This document shows, piece after piece, positions 46,601 to 54,433 of a stretch of 64,000 nt of DNA. The notes below the pieces were generated by a model, which saw nothing but the letters and a program-made list of their open reading frames with translations, was not told the DNA's origin and searched no databases. The position numbers and the translations under genes were made by a program. Position 1 is the stretch's first letter, and each line of letters begins with the position of its first letter. This stretch comes from Kallotenue papyrolyticum (lineage in GTDB: Bacteria; Chloroflexota; Chloroflexia; Chloroflexales; Kallotenuaceae), in the NCBI RefSeq assembly GCF_000526415.1, contig NZ_JAGA01000003.1, positions 124,001 through 188,000 on the forward strand. The letters run 5' to 3'.

Positions 46601-47928
46601 CGATCTTCCCCGACGTGCATCGTAGCTATAAGTTCTGCTTGCTCACACTCGGCACCACGGCGCAGTCCACACGCTTCAGCTTCTTTCTGACCGACCCGCG
46701 CCAGGTGGAGGATCGGCGCCGCGTCTTCGAGCTGACGGCGGAGGAGATCGCGCTACTCAATCCCAACACGCGCACCGTGCCGGTCTTCCGCACGCGCACC
46801 GACGCCGAATTGACAACGAAGATCTACCGCCGCGTGCCAGTGCTGGTGCATGAGTCGAACCACAAAGGCACAAAGGACACAAAGGAAGATCCGAAAGAGA
46901 ATCTTCGTGACCTTCGTGCCTCTGTGGTGAACCCCGGCAATCCCTGGGGTGTGTCGTTCATGCGCATGTTCGATATGTCCAACGACAGCCACCTGTTCCA
47001 CACCGCGCCCGGCGCGGATCGGCTGCCGCTGTACGAGGCCAAACTGCTGCACCAGTTCACCCACCGCTGGGCAACCTACGAGCACGGCGCTGTCCGCGAA
47101 CTGACGCCGGAGGAGTTGGCCGATTCCACCTGCACGATCACGCCGCGCTATTGGGTGGATCGCGCCGAGGTTGAGGCGCGGCTGGCCGGACGGTGGAGTC
47201 GGAGGTGGTTGTTGGGGTTTCGAGATATTGCCCGCGCAACAGACGAGCGCACGGCGATCTTCAGCCTGCTGCCGCGCGTGGCGGTGGGACATACCTCGCC
47301 ACTCATTTTTCTTGAACATGCCCGTGTAGTCGAGTATCTCTGCTTTTTGGCAACAGTGAATAGCATAACCTTCGATTTCGCTACCCGACAAAAACTGGGT
47401 GGAACTCACCTTACATTCACGGTACTAAACCAACTCCCCGTCCTACCACCCACCGCCTTCAGCGCGGAGGACATCGCCTTCATTGTGCCGCGCGTGCTGG
47501 AGCTGGTGTACACGGCGTGGGATATGCGTCCCTTTGCGGAGGATGTGTGGGCGGAGCTGGATGCGTCGGCACGGGCGCTGGTGCTGGCGCGCTGGAAAGC
47601 GAACCACAAAGACACAAAGCACACAAAGGAGACTCATAATGAATCTTCGTGTCCTTTGTGCCTTTGTGGTGACTACGATCTCTCTCCCTTCACGTGGCAC
47701 GAGGAGCGGCGCGCCGTCATCCGCGCCGAGCTGGACGCGCGCATCGCCCGGCTGTACGGCCTCAACCGCGACGAGCTGCGCTATATCCTCGACCCGCAGG
47801 AGGTGATGGGCGAGGACTTCCCCAGCGAAACCTTCCGCGTGCTGAAGGAGAAGGAATTGCGGCAGTACGGCGAGTATCGCACCCGGCGACTGGTGCTGGA
47901 AGCGTGGGATCGGGAGAACGGGAGCTAA
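43675..47928 (+). CDS. Large Eco57I/DrmMI-like adenine-N6 DNA methyltransferase
   Basis: The 1417-residue protein has the gamma-type N6-adenine methylase order: motif I DPACGSGHFLLAAARR near residue 558, and the catalytic NPPW in VVLGNPPWERIK near residue 841. The N-terminal 450 residues are helical with an early nuclease-like GFGVDLDRR region; the C-terminal part should be the target recognition domain. Size and motifs match DrmMI of DISARM and PglX-like enzymes. At least five insertions derived from palindromic repeats are in frame: about residues 451-472, 523-543, 822-832, 1062-1085 and 1310-1332. The frame stays open through all of them, so a full-length product is possible. No strong Shine-Dalgarno is seen before ATG 43675. 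Confidence 0.85.
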   Translation: MSYATITTEGGLLPADLLDQIAAGEVAGQQPRDFGLPATSRLSDEIAAAWGEARAYWNATQQSLARLRPDESTTRPARRWITALLEALGYRELIPTPTAARVESRTYAISHRAGRDESAPPVHIEGFGVDLDRRAPGGRPRLSPHALVQEYLNSTEHLWGIVTNGERLRLLRDSSQISRPRYVEFDLRGMFEGEKFNEFALMYRLLHRSRLPQSDADAATCLLEQYHQQAIQSGGRVRERLREGVEVALKTLGNGLLQHPYNAALRQKLQSGQLGALDYYRQLLRLVYRLLFLMVAEERGLIAVSDDIDDPFSPLHYRAPRDERLRIYLDYYSVSRLRRLAEAPGAGRAPYDDLWLGLLTTFRLLEGSDEQGARLLGLTPLNGDLFGEHAIRDLLDTRLRNDALLKAIHALSLYRDPQSRIQRRVNYAALDVEELGSVYESLLDYRPVVMALTPSAARPLLSQDGRGAGGEGLTFDLVAGTERKTTGSYYTHPSLVQELIRSALEPVIAERLRGIAASVSKTPQKHGGTEDPNESPRLRDSVVKQKEAALLSIKVCDPACGSGHFLLAAARRLGRELARIRSGEDQPTPGAYRQAVRDVIAHCIYGVDLNPLAVDLCKLALWIEGHNAGMPLSFLDHHIKWGNSLVGASAALVAQGIPDGAYKPVSGDDTAIAAALRKRNRQERDAWLKHRAVQQTLFATDEHADTRAQLAQALRDLEAQPDTTVAAIRAKAQRYAELQTLVDAERTRYHLWTAAFFQPLTAEHAALVPTTGTLIEHERAPKQLDDPRVAAAYALAREVGFFHWELEFPLVFHDAAQQASDAPQRYRGTQDSKGGFDVVLGNPPWERIKLQEEEFFTSHDQQIANAPNKAARARLIQELPKTNPVLATLFARAKHRAEAQSRFVRASGRFPLTAVGDVNTYALFAEHARDLLNDRGRAGIIVPTGIATDDSTKAFFGDVSQRCQLVSLFDFENREAIFPDVHRSYKFCLLTLGTTAQSTRFSFFLTDPRQVEDRRRVFELTAEEIALLNPNTRTVPVFRTRTDAELTTKIYRRVPVLVHESNHKGTKDTKEDPKENLRDLRASVVNPGNPWGVSFMRMFDMSNDSHLFHTAPGADRLPLYEAKLLHQFTHRWATYEHGAVRELTPEELADSTCTITPRYWVDRAEVEARLAGRWSRRWLLGFRDIARATDERTAIFSLLPRVAVGHTSPLIFLEHARVVEYLCFLATVNSITFDFATRQKLGGTHLTFTVLNQLPVLPPTAFSAEDIAFIVPRVLELVYTAWDMRPFAEDVWAELDASARALVLARWKANHKDTKHTKETHNESSCPLCLCGDYDLSPFTWHEERRAVIRAELDARIARLYGLNRDELRYILDPQEVMGEDFPSETFRVLKEKELRQYGEYRTRRLVLEAWDRENGS
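45026..45090. repeat. In-frame palindromic insertion, CCCTCACCCC family
   Basis: CCCTCACCCC and GGGGTGAGGG form the outer arms, and CCTCTCCCA with TGGGAGAGG the inner hairpin. The element adds about 22 residues (LTPSAARPLLSQDGRGAGG...) to the methylase before motif I. It belongs to a different repeat family from the ACCACAAAG elements. Confidence 0.8.
45241..45303. repeat. In-frame palindromic insertion, CCACAGAAACACGGAGG subfamily
   Basis: CCACAGAAACACGGAGGCAC pairs imperfectly with GTGACTCCGTGGTG-type right arm around a short core. It encodes PQKHGGTEDPNESPRLRDSVV, just ahead of methylase motif I. Confidence 0.8.
46140..46170. repeat. In-frame half copy of the CCACAGAGA subfamily
   Basis: ACCACAGAGATACAGAGGCA... 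is one arm only, 27 bases before the NPPW codons. It encodes APQRYRGTQDS. The loss of the second arm suggests an old, partly deleted insertion. Confidence 0.65.
46858..46929. repeat. In-frame palindromic insertion, ACCACAAAG family
   Basis: AACCACAAAGGCACAAAGGA... and the right arm ...TTCGTGCCTCTGTGGTG form a hairpin of about 28-bp arms. It encodes NHKGTKDTKEDPKENLRDL and a few more residues in the target-recognition half of the methylase. Confidence 0.85.
47602..47671. repeat. In-frame palindromic insertion, ACCACAAAG family
   Basis: AACCACAAAGACACAAAGCA... pairs with the right arm ...TCCTTTGTGCCTTTGTGGTG. It encodes NHKDTKHTKETHNESSCPLC and a few more residues near the methylase C-terminus. 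This is the copy closest to the ends of the GxxExxY element. Confidence 0.85.
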
Positions 47929-47984
47929 CCACCAAGACACAAAGCTCACAAAGATCCTTTGTATCCTTGGTGCCTTTGTGGTGT
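47927..47984. repeat. Palindromic repeat between methylase and AAA+ gene
   Basis: AACCACCAAGACACAAAGCT... pairs with ...CTTGGTGCCTTTGTGGTGT. It starts inside the methylase stop codon and fills most of the 77-base gap before the AAA+ gene. Confidence 0.8.
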
Positions 47985-48005
47985 AATACAACCGCGAGGT
48001 GAGCT

Positions 48006-50051
48006 ATGCAGAGAACATCGACCGTAGCGCGCCCCGATCAGGGCCGGCAGCCGTTCACGTCGCTCGGCGACAATCCGCGCGCCTATGCGCGCCTCGCGGT
48101 ACGCCTCAACGCGCCCTCCTACGCGCCCGAAGAGATTGTCGAACTGGTTGGCCGCATCAACCCGCCGATCGCCGATCTGGCCGCCGCGCCCGAGCCCGAT
48201 GCGCTGGTGGCCGATCTGTTGTTGCTGCGCTTCCTGGAGCCGCTCGCCGCTGGCCGCTATCGCCGCTGGCCGCATCTGGCCGACGCCACCGAGGACCTCT
48301 ACCTGCGCTATAGCGCGCTGACGCTGCTCATGCCGATTGCGGGTGAGCCCGACGCCTACGAGCTGCCGATCCTCGCGGTACCGCGCGACGCCCGCGCTGC
48401 CGCCGACTGGCCCGGGGGCGAGACGGTGCTGCGCTGGTATCGCGCCGCCGGCCTGGTCGAGCCCACACCCGAGGGCTGGCGCCTCACCGCCGACGCGCTG
48501 CACCCCATCGATGAGTCAACCCCAACCGGCCGCGCGATCAACACCTTTCTGGCCCATCTGGAGCGCGCCCGCGCGACGCAGGCGCCTCCCGCCGATGAGG
48601 CGCTCGATGGCTTGCCGATCCTTGACCCGGCCACGCTCGAGGCGCGCATCGCCGAGATCCAGCGCGAGCTGCTGATCGATCGCCAGACGATCCTGCGCAT
48701 CTACCGCTCGCTGATCGCCGGTCGGCATGTGATCCTGAGCGGCCCGCCCGGCACCGGCAAGACCCACCTGGCGCGCATCCTGCCGCAGATTCTCTGGCGC
48801 GAAGAGCGGCCCGCGCGCCTCAGGCTGCCGAATCGGCCCGAACTGTCGCCGCTGGCCGAGCCGGAGGAAGAGCGCGAAACGCGCCACGGCTACGATGTCG
48901 AGGTAGTTACCGCAACCGAAGACTGGGGCGTACGCCATGTCATCGGCGGGATTGCCCCCCAGCTCCAGCGCAATGGCGAGCAGCGCGTCCTGGTGTATGG
49001 CGTGCGCCACGGCTACCTGACGCGCGTGGTGCTGCAGAACTACGGCAGCGATGGCGAGCACCTGCCCGCCGCACCGCCCACGCGCCGGCCACTGCGCAAC
49101 GGCGCCACGTCCTACCGCGGCCGCTGGCTGGTGATCGACGAGTTCACACGCGCGCCGATCGACGCCGCCTTCGGCAGCCTGCTCACCACGCTGGGCGGTC
49201 AGAGCCGGGCCACGCTCAAGATCCCCACAGACGACGGCAACGAACGCGACGTGCCGCTGCCTGCCGACTTCCGGCTGATCGGCACGCTCAACAGCTTCGA
49301 CCGTCACTTCCTCAACCAGATCAGCGAAGCCATGAAGCGGCGCTTTACCTTCATCGATGTGCTGCCGCCGGCGCGCGAGCTGGCCGCCGCCGAACATGGC
49401 ATGGCCATCTATCGCGCGCTGCTGAGTCTGGCCAAGCGCGGGCTGCCCGGCATCCACAGCCAGCCCGAGGCGGGCCGCGCCGCCTGGGAGGGCGTGCTCG
49501 ACGTGCGGCGCGAGGAACAGCCCGACGATCCAGAGTTGCGCGTGCGCTACCTGGTGACCTTCCACGACGAGGAAGCGGCGCGGGCCTTCGCCAGCTTCCA
49601 GCGCATCTTCGCGGCGATCCGCGTCTATCGCCTGCTGGGCACGGCGCAGGCCGAAGCAGTGTATGCCACGCTGATCGCCGGGCGGATCGTGGGCTTCACA
49701 TGGCCGCTCGCGCTCGACTCGGCCCTGGCCGATGTGCTGGCCGATCAGTTGCAGGTGCTGGCGCGCGATGAGCTGCGCGTGCTGCTGGCCTTTCTGGATC
49801 ACGCGGCCCAGCCCGACGATCTCGCTCGCCGGATCCAGCACATCCTCGCGGAGATCCCAACCACGCGCCTCACGGCGCATCTGGCCCAGTTGCGGAGCGC
49901 AGGCGCGCAGATTGGCGATGATGTCGCGCCTGCAGCCATCACCCCAGAGCTGCTGCCGCCTGCCCTGCGCGCGGGCGAAGCGCTGATCATCGAACGCGGC
50001 GGCTTGTTCGGCCAGCAGCTTCAGATCTTTGTCGGCGAGCGCGGCCTGTGA
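48006..50051 (+). CDS. McrB-like AAA+ GTPase/ATPase
   Basis: The 681-residue protein has Walker A LSGPPGTGKTHLARIL near residue 245, Walker B LVIDEFTRAPIDAAFG near 377, and the McrB-type sensor region LIGTLNSFDRHFLNQISEAMKRRF near 430. The motif MNTxDR of McrB appears here as LNSFDR. About 235 residues precede the AAA+ domain and should sense the target; I do not recognise their fold. McrB motors usually drive a McrC nuclease. The next gene, which overlaps by 4 bases, encodes such a candidate partner. Confidence 0.85.
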   Translation: MQRTSTVARPDQGRQPFTSLGDNPRAYARLAVRLNAPSYAPEEIVELVGRINPPIADLAAAPEPDALVADLLLLRFLEPLAAGRYRRWPHLADATEDLYLRYSALTLLMPIAGEPDAYELPILAVPRDARAAADWPGGETVLRWYRAAGLVEPTPEGWRLTADALHPIDESTPTGRAINTFLAHLERARATQAPPADEALDGLPILDPATLEARIAEIQRELLIDRQTILRIYRSLIAGRHVILSGPPGTGKTHLARILPQILWREERPARLRLPNRPELSPLAEPEEERETRHGYDVEVVTATEDWGVRHVIGGIAPQLQRNGEQRVLVYGVRHGYLTRVVLQNYGSDGEHLPAAPPTRRPLRNGATSYRGRWLVIDEFTRAPIDAAFGSLLTTLGGQSRATLKIPTDDGNERDVPLPADFRLIGTLNSFDRHFLNQISEAMKRRFTFIDVLPPARELAAAEHGMAIYRALLSLAKRGLPGIHSQPEAGRAAWEGVLDVRREEQPDDPELRVRYLVTFHDEEAARAFASFQRIFAAIRVYRLLGTAQAEAVYATLIAGRIVGFTWPLALDSALADVLADQLQVLARDELRVLLAFLDHAAQPDDLARRIQHILAEIPTTRLTAHLAQLRSAGAQIGDDVAPAAITPELLPPALRAGEALIIERGGLFGQQLQIFVGERGL

Positions 50052-52492
50052 CGCGCCCGTCCGCGCACCATCGTCTCAGCGAGCAACGAGACATGCGCGA
50101 GCAGCAACGCCAGACGCAAGAGCAGCCCTACGAGCCGAGCGAGGCCGAGCGCAACGCATTCGGCCAGATGCAGGCCCGGCTCATCGCCCTGCTGCTGCGC
50201 CACCACGAGGGCGCCTTCCGGCGGCTGTTCGCGCTGCGCGAGCACACCACGCCCGCGCTCGACCTGATCGGCCATTACCGCGACCTGGGCGTGCTCTTCC
50301 ACCTGGCCGACGCGCTCTTCGAGGATATTCTGCCGCGCATTACGCGCCGCCTGAGCTTTGAGGCGCCCCACGAGCACGCGCTGGAGGAGCCGCCCACCCG
50401 CGGGCGCGTCGATTGGGAGCGCACACTCGACGCAGCGCTGGACGACTGGCCGGGTGAGCCGCCGCTTCTGTTCCGAACCCGGCTGCGCCGCCGCGACTTT
50501 GCCACGCCGCCCAACCTGCTGGCGGTGGCCACGCTGATCGAGTATCGCCGCGCGATCGAGCACCTGCTGTGGACCGAACGTACCACCATCGGCGCCGAGG
50601 CACTGCGCCACCCGCTCAACGCCATCGCCGAGCGCTGCCGCCGCGAGCTGGCCTTTCCGCAGTTCGCCGGGCTGCGCGCCCGCGCCGAGGCGATCCTAGC
50701 GGGCGCGGACGGTGGCGTTGAGGCGCTCGAAGAGCGCGTGCGCGAGCGCCTGGCGCCGGGCGGCAATGCCGCCTATCAGGACCTGCTGATCTGGCGCGAG
50801 CAGTTTCGCGCGCTCCAACTGCTGCATCGAGCCACCGCGCCAGCTGACCAAACCACGCTGGGCGTCGATCCGCGCCGCGACAACTACCTGTATCAGCTCT
50901 GGATCCTCTTTGAGCTGGCCGATCTGCTGATCCAGCGCGGCTGTCTGGAGGAGCTCGTCATTCACAACGGCCGCCTGCGCCTCGTGTTCCACTGGGGCGA
51001 CGGCCCCGAGCGCTGCCGCTACGAACTGCTGCACGATCAGGCCGTGCCAGAGCCGGCAGCGCGCTGGAGCGCCGATCGCTCCGGCCTGCCGGTGCCCGGT
51101 ATCCGACCTGATTACTACCTGCGCCGGAGCGACCCGCCACCGCAGCGCATCGAGCACGCCGGCACGATCTCCTGGCATGAGCCGGGCGTGATCTGGGACG
51201 CCAAGTACTACCGCGAACGCGACCGGCTGGGCGCGCCCGCCGCGCCCATCAAGCGCATGCTGGCCGACCTGGCGCTGCTGGGCCTGACGCATGGCGCGCT
51301 GCTCTTTGCCTTTCTGCGCGAGTCCGCCGAGCCCGCAGCGCCTACCGACCCGATCGCCACGCCACCGGTTGACGCCTGGGAGCGGGCTGCGCCGGAGGGC
51401 TATCGCATCGCACCGCTGCCGGGCTACGACCAGCCGCTCAACCCCGACCAGCAGATCGCGATTCTGCGCCTACTGCCGGGCGGCGACGCAGCCATCGCCG
51501 CGCTGCGCGAACGCCTGGGCGCGCTGCTGGACGAGGCCCATGCCCGGCTGCGCCGGCCACGCGTACCGCGCTGTCACGGTATCTTCCTCGACACGCTCAG
51601 CGCCGCCGAGGCCACCTGGCTGCGGGATCGCTACGGCGCCGCGCTCGACGATGATCCTGCCGATCTGCTGGTCTGTCCCAAACCACACATCGGCCCGTGG
51701 CGCATCGACCTGGTGAGCCGCACGCGGCACTGCTGCCAGGACGCGCGCGTCTGCCAGATCATCGGCGATCCTGAGCGCCGCAAGCCGGTACGTCCACCGC
51801 GCAGCGCCGAGGAACTGCTGCGTGAGCTCCAAGAGCTGTTCAGCGGTCGGGCATCCCTCGACGACACCGAGGTCAGCGCCATCGCGCAGCAGGTCGAGCA
51901 TCTGACCCGCCGCTTCGCCGAACTGTCGGGCGCCTACCGTCGCATCGACATCTACTACAACCGGCTGCGCGACCTGGGCATGCACCGTACGCTCGATCGG
52001 CTGGCTCAGCCCGAACGCGAGTCGCTGGCGCTGGCGCTCTTCCTGGTGGAGCAGCTCGACTCGGTCGGCGCGGCCGACTACTCGGCACCAGCGATCCATG
52101 TATCGAGCGTGCTGGAGCTGGAGGTCAAGCGTCGCGTCTATGCCTGTCCCGGTCTGGTCAGCGAGATCGCCAATCCGCGCAACCAGACCCTCGGACGGCT
52201 TGCCTTTCTGCGCCTCAAGCCATGGCTCTTCGACGGCGACTGGGAACGCATTCTGGCGCACGTCGCGCGCTGCTGGGACGGCCACGTGGATGCCGACGAT
52301 CCCGATTTCGTCGCCGACTTCGACCAGTTCGTGAATGTCCTCAACACCATCGCGCGCATCCGCAATCGCGCCGCGCATACCGACATGGTTCCGCGCCACG
52401 ACTACGGCGAGCTGCAACGCCTGGCGCTCCAGGGCGGCCCACTGCGCGTCGGCGTGCTCAACGCGCTCTTGCTCGCCTGGCGCGACCGCTAG
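50048..52492 (+). CDS. DUF2357/McrC-like PD-(D/E)XK nuclease
   Basis: The 814-residue protein starts with GTG, which overlaps the AAA+ stop (GTGA). The region LGVDPRRDNYLYQLWILFELADLL (about residues 275-298) is typical of DUF2357 proteins that accompany McrB-type ATPases. The nuclease core reads IRPDYYLRR (about 352-360) and GVIWDAKYYRE (about 379-389), with Asp and Asp-x-Lys as probable metal ligands. The C-terminal half is helical with an IRNRAAH motif near 775, which resembles a HEPN/Swt1-like end. It is likely the effector nuclease of the AAA+ pair. It is the last gene of the plus-strand defence module. Confidence 0.8.
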   Translation: MTRPSAHHRLSEQRDMREQQRQTQEQPYEPSEAERNAFGQMQARLIALLLRHHEGAFRRLFALREHTTPALDLIGHYRDLGVLFHLADALFEDILPRITRRLSFEAPHEHALEEPPTRGRVDWERTLDAALDDWPGEPPLLFRTRLRRRDFATPPNLLAVATLIEYRRAIEHLLWTERTTIGAEALRHPLNAIAERCRRELAFPQFAGLRARAEAILAGADGGVEALEERVRERLAPGGNAAYQDLLIWREQFRALQLLHRATAPADQTTLGVDPRRDNYLYQLWILFELADLLIQRGCLEELVIHNGRLRLVFHWGDGPERCRYELLHDQAVPEPAARWSADRSGLPVPGIRPDYYLRRSDPPPQRIEHAGTISWHEPGVIWDAKYYRERDRLGAPAAPIKRMLADLALLGLTHGALLFAFLRESAEPAAPTDPIATPPVDAWERAAPEGYRIAPLPGYDQPLNPDQQIAILRLLPGGDAAIAALRERLGALLDEAHARLRRPRVPRCHGIFLDTLSAAEATWLRDRYGAALDDDPADLLVCPKPHIGPWRIDLVSRTRHCCQDARVCQIIGDPERRKPVRPPRSAEELLRELQELFSGRASLDDTEVSAIAQQVEHLTRRFAELSGAYRRIDIYYNRLRDLGMHRTLDRLAQPERESLALALFLVEQLDSVGAADYSAPAIHVSSVLELEVKRRVYACPGLVSEIANPRNQTLGRLAFLRLKPWLFDGDWERILAHVARCWDGHVDADDPDFVADFDQFVNVLNTIARIRNRAAHTDMVPRHDYGELQRLALQGGPLRVGVLNALLLAWRDR

Positions 52493-52504
52493 AGCCGGGA
52501 GATC

Positions 52505-52533
52505 AACCACCAAGGCACAAAGCACACGAAGAT
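52505..52533. repeat. Half copy of the ACCACAAAG palindrome at the end of the defence module
   Basis: AACCACCAAGGCACAAAGCA... occurs once, in the 43-base gap between the converging McrC-like and ABC transporter genes. Only one arm is present. Confidence 0.7.
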
Positions 52534-52535
52534 CT

Positions 52536-54422
52536 CTACTGGCGCCCGGCCTGCTCGATGTACTCCCACGATTGGTGCCGGAAGTAGGTGTTGTAGAGCT
52601 CGGCGTAGTGTCCGCCCTGGCGCAACAGCGTCTCATGATCGCCCTCTTCGATGATCTGACCGGCGCGCAGCACGATGATACGGTCGGCGTGGCGCACCGT
52701 CGAGAGGCGATGGGCGATTACGATGCTGGTACGTCCCTCCATGACACGGTCCAGGCCCTCCTGGATCTGCACCTCGGTGAAGGGATCGACGCTGGCGGTC
52801 GCCTCATCCAGGATCAGGATCGCCGGATCGTGGAGCAGCACGCGCGCTAGGGCCACAAGCTGGCGTTGGCCCATCGACAGGCGAGCGCCGCGCTCGCCGA
52901 CCTCGGTCTGCAGGCCGTGCTCCAGCAGTTCGATCCACTCACCGTCGCCGATCTGCCGCGCCGCGCGCTCGACCTCGGCGTCGCTCGCCGTAGGGCGGCC
53001 ATAGCGGATGTTGTCGGCGACGGTGCCGGAGAACAGAAACGGCACCTGCGGCACCAGCCCGATTTGGCGGCGGTACTGGCGCAGATCCAGCGTGCGGATG
53101 TCGCGGCCATCCACCAGAATGCGCCCGCCCTGGAATTCGTAGAAGCGCGCGATCAGCCGCGCCAGGCTCGACTTGCCCGCGCCGGTGTGCCCCACCACTG
53201 CCAGCCTCTCACCCGCATGAATCGTCAGCGAGAAAGCGGGCAAAACCCACGGACGCCCGGCGATTGGCGCGTGGGAGGCGGGCGCAGGCGCTGCACCATT
53301 ACCGCCGTTGCCCGCCACCTGCTCGCCGGGCCCAGGCTCGTAGGCGAAGCGCACCTGCTCGAAGACGATCTCACCGCGCAAGCGCCCAACCGGCTCGTGC
53401 GCGCGCTGCACCACCTTGGGCTCGGCATCGATCAGCGCAAACACGCGCTCGCTGGCGGCCAGCCCCTGCTGAAACTGCGACCAGAACGAGGCGATGCTGG
53501 TCAGCGGGAAGTAGAAGATCATGATGCTCTGCACAAACAGGTACCACTCGCCCAGCGAGACCGCACCGCCGATCACGCGCAGGCCGCCGAAGAAGATCAC
53601 CACCGCCGTACCCAGGCCGGCGATCAGATCCAGCAGCGGAAAGATCGACGAGAACACAAAGCCGGTGCGCAACGACACGGCATAGGACTGGCGATTAACG
53701 CGGCTGAAGTCGCGGTAGAGCGCCGCCTCCTGCCGGAAGCTTTTGGCCACGGCAATGCCGCTGATCGCCTCCTGGATCAGCGCGTTGACGTTGCCGGTCG
53801 AGCGCTGCATGCGCTGCATCATGCGCCGCGCGACGCTGCGAAAGCCCAGCGCCGCGCCCGCCACCAGCGGCGCGATCGCCATCGCCAGCAGCGCCAGCGT
53901 CACATTGATCGACAACAACACGCCGGCGATGATCACCACCAGTAGCAACTGACTGAGCAGATCCAGCACCAGCGTCACCACCGTGGAGAAATCCTGCGTA
54001 TCCGAGGTGACGCGACTGACGATCTTGCCGGACGGAAACTGGTCGTAGAATGACAGGTCGCGCCGCGTGACGGCATCAAAAGCATCCCGGCGCAGGGCCA
54101 GCACCACATCGCCGACCACGCGCGCCGAAAAGCGCTGGCGCACAAAGTTGAAGACCCAGGCCAGCGAGCTGAGCAGCGCCACCAGCGCCGCAAAGCCAAG
54201 CAATACCCCCAGGGCGCTCTGCCCGGCCAGGCGATCCAGACCGCGCGAGATCAGGATCGGAATGCCGGTCTCCATCAACGAGCCCAGCACGATCATCAGC
54301 GCTACTAGCGCCATGCGGTAGCGGTGCGGATGAAAGTAGCGCCAGATTCGTCGTAGTAGCTCGCGATCGCTGTAGCTACGGTCGTAGGCCTCGGCGTCCA
54401 GGCCGTCCATGAAAAAGCCCAT
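52536..54422 (-). CDS. ABC exporter half-transporter, catalytic-site subunit
   Basis: The 628-residue protein fuses six membrane helices (about residues 30-330) to a nucleotide-binding domain. Walker A is GHTGAGKSSLARL, the signature is LSMGQRQ instead of LSGGQ, Walker B is ILILDEATASVD with the catalytic Glu, and the switch is IAHRLS. An altered signature with an intact Glu is what the TM288-type half of heterodimeric exporters shows. Its partner is the other ABC gene two genes upstream. Such pairs export drugs, lipids or peptides. The substrate is unknown. GAGG precedes the ATG. Confidence 0.88.
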   Translation of the reverse strand: MGFFMDGLDAEAYDRSYSDRELLRRIWRYFHPHRYRMALVALMIVLGSLMETGIPILISRGLDRLAGQSALGVLLGFAALVALLSSLAWVFNFVRQRFSARVVGDVVLALRRDAFDAVTRRDLSFYDQFPSGKIVSRVTSDTQDFSTVVTLVLDLLSQLLLVVIIAGVLLSINVTLALLAMAIAPLVAGAALGFRSVARRMMQRMQRSTGNVNALIQEAISGIAVAKSFRQEAALYRDFSRVNRQSYAVSLRTGFVFSSIFPLLDLIAGLGTAVVIFFGGLRVIGGAVSLGEWYLFVQSIMIFYFPLTSIASFWSQFQQGLAASERVFALIDAEPKVVQRAHEPVGRLRGEIVFEQVRFAYEPGPGEQVAGNGGNGAAPAPASHAPIAGRPWVLPAFSLTIHAGERLAVVGHTGAGKSSLARLIARFYEFQGGRILVDGRDIRTLDLRQYRRQIGLVPQVPFLFSGTVADNIRYGRPTASDAEVERAARQIGDGEWIELLEHGLQTEVGERGARLSMGQRQLVALARVLLHDPAILILDEATASVDPFTEVQIQEGLDRVMEGRTSIVIAHRLSTVRHADRIIVLRAGQIIEEGDHETLLRQGGHYAELYNTYFRHQSWEYIEQAGRQ

Positions 54423-54433
54423 AGTGCCTCTAT

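Noticed and set aside
43675-47928. BREX system, because of the PglX-like methylase.
   Set aside because: No BrxC, PglZ or BrxL-like gene is present; the neighbours are DrmD-like and DUF1998-type helicases instead.
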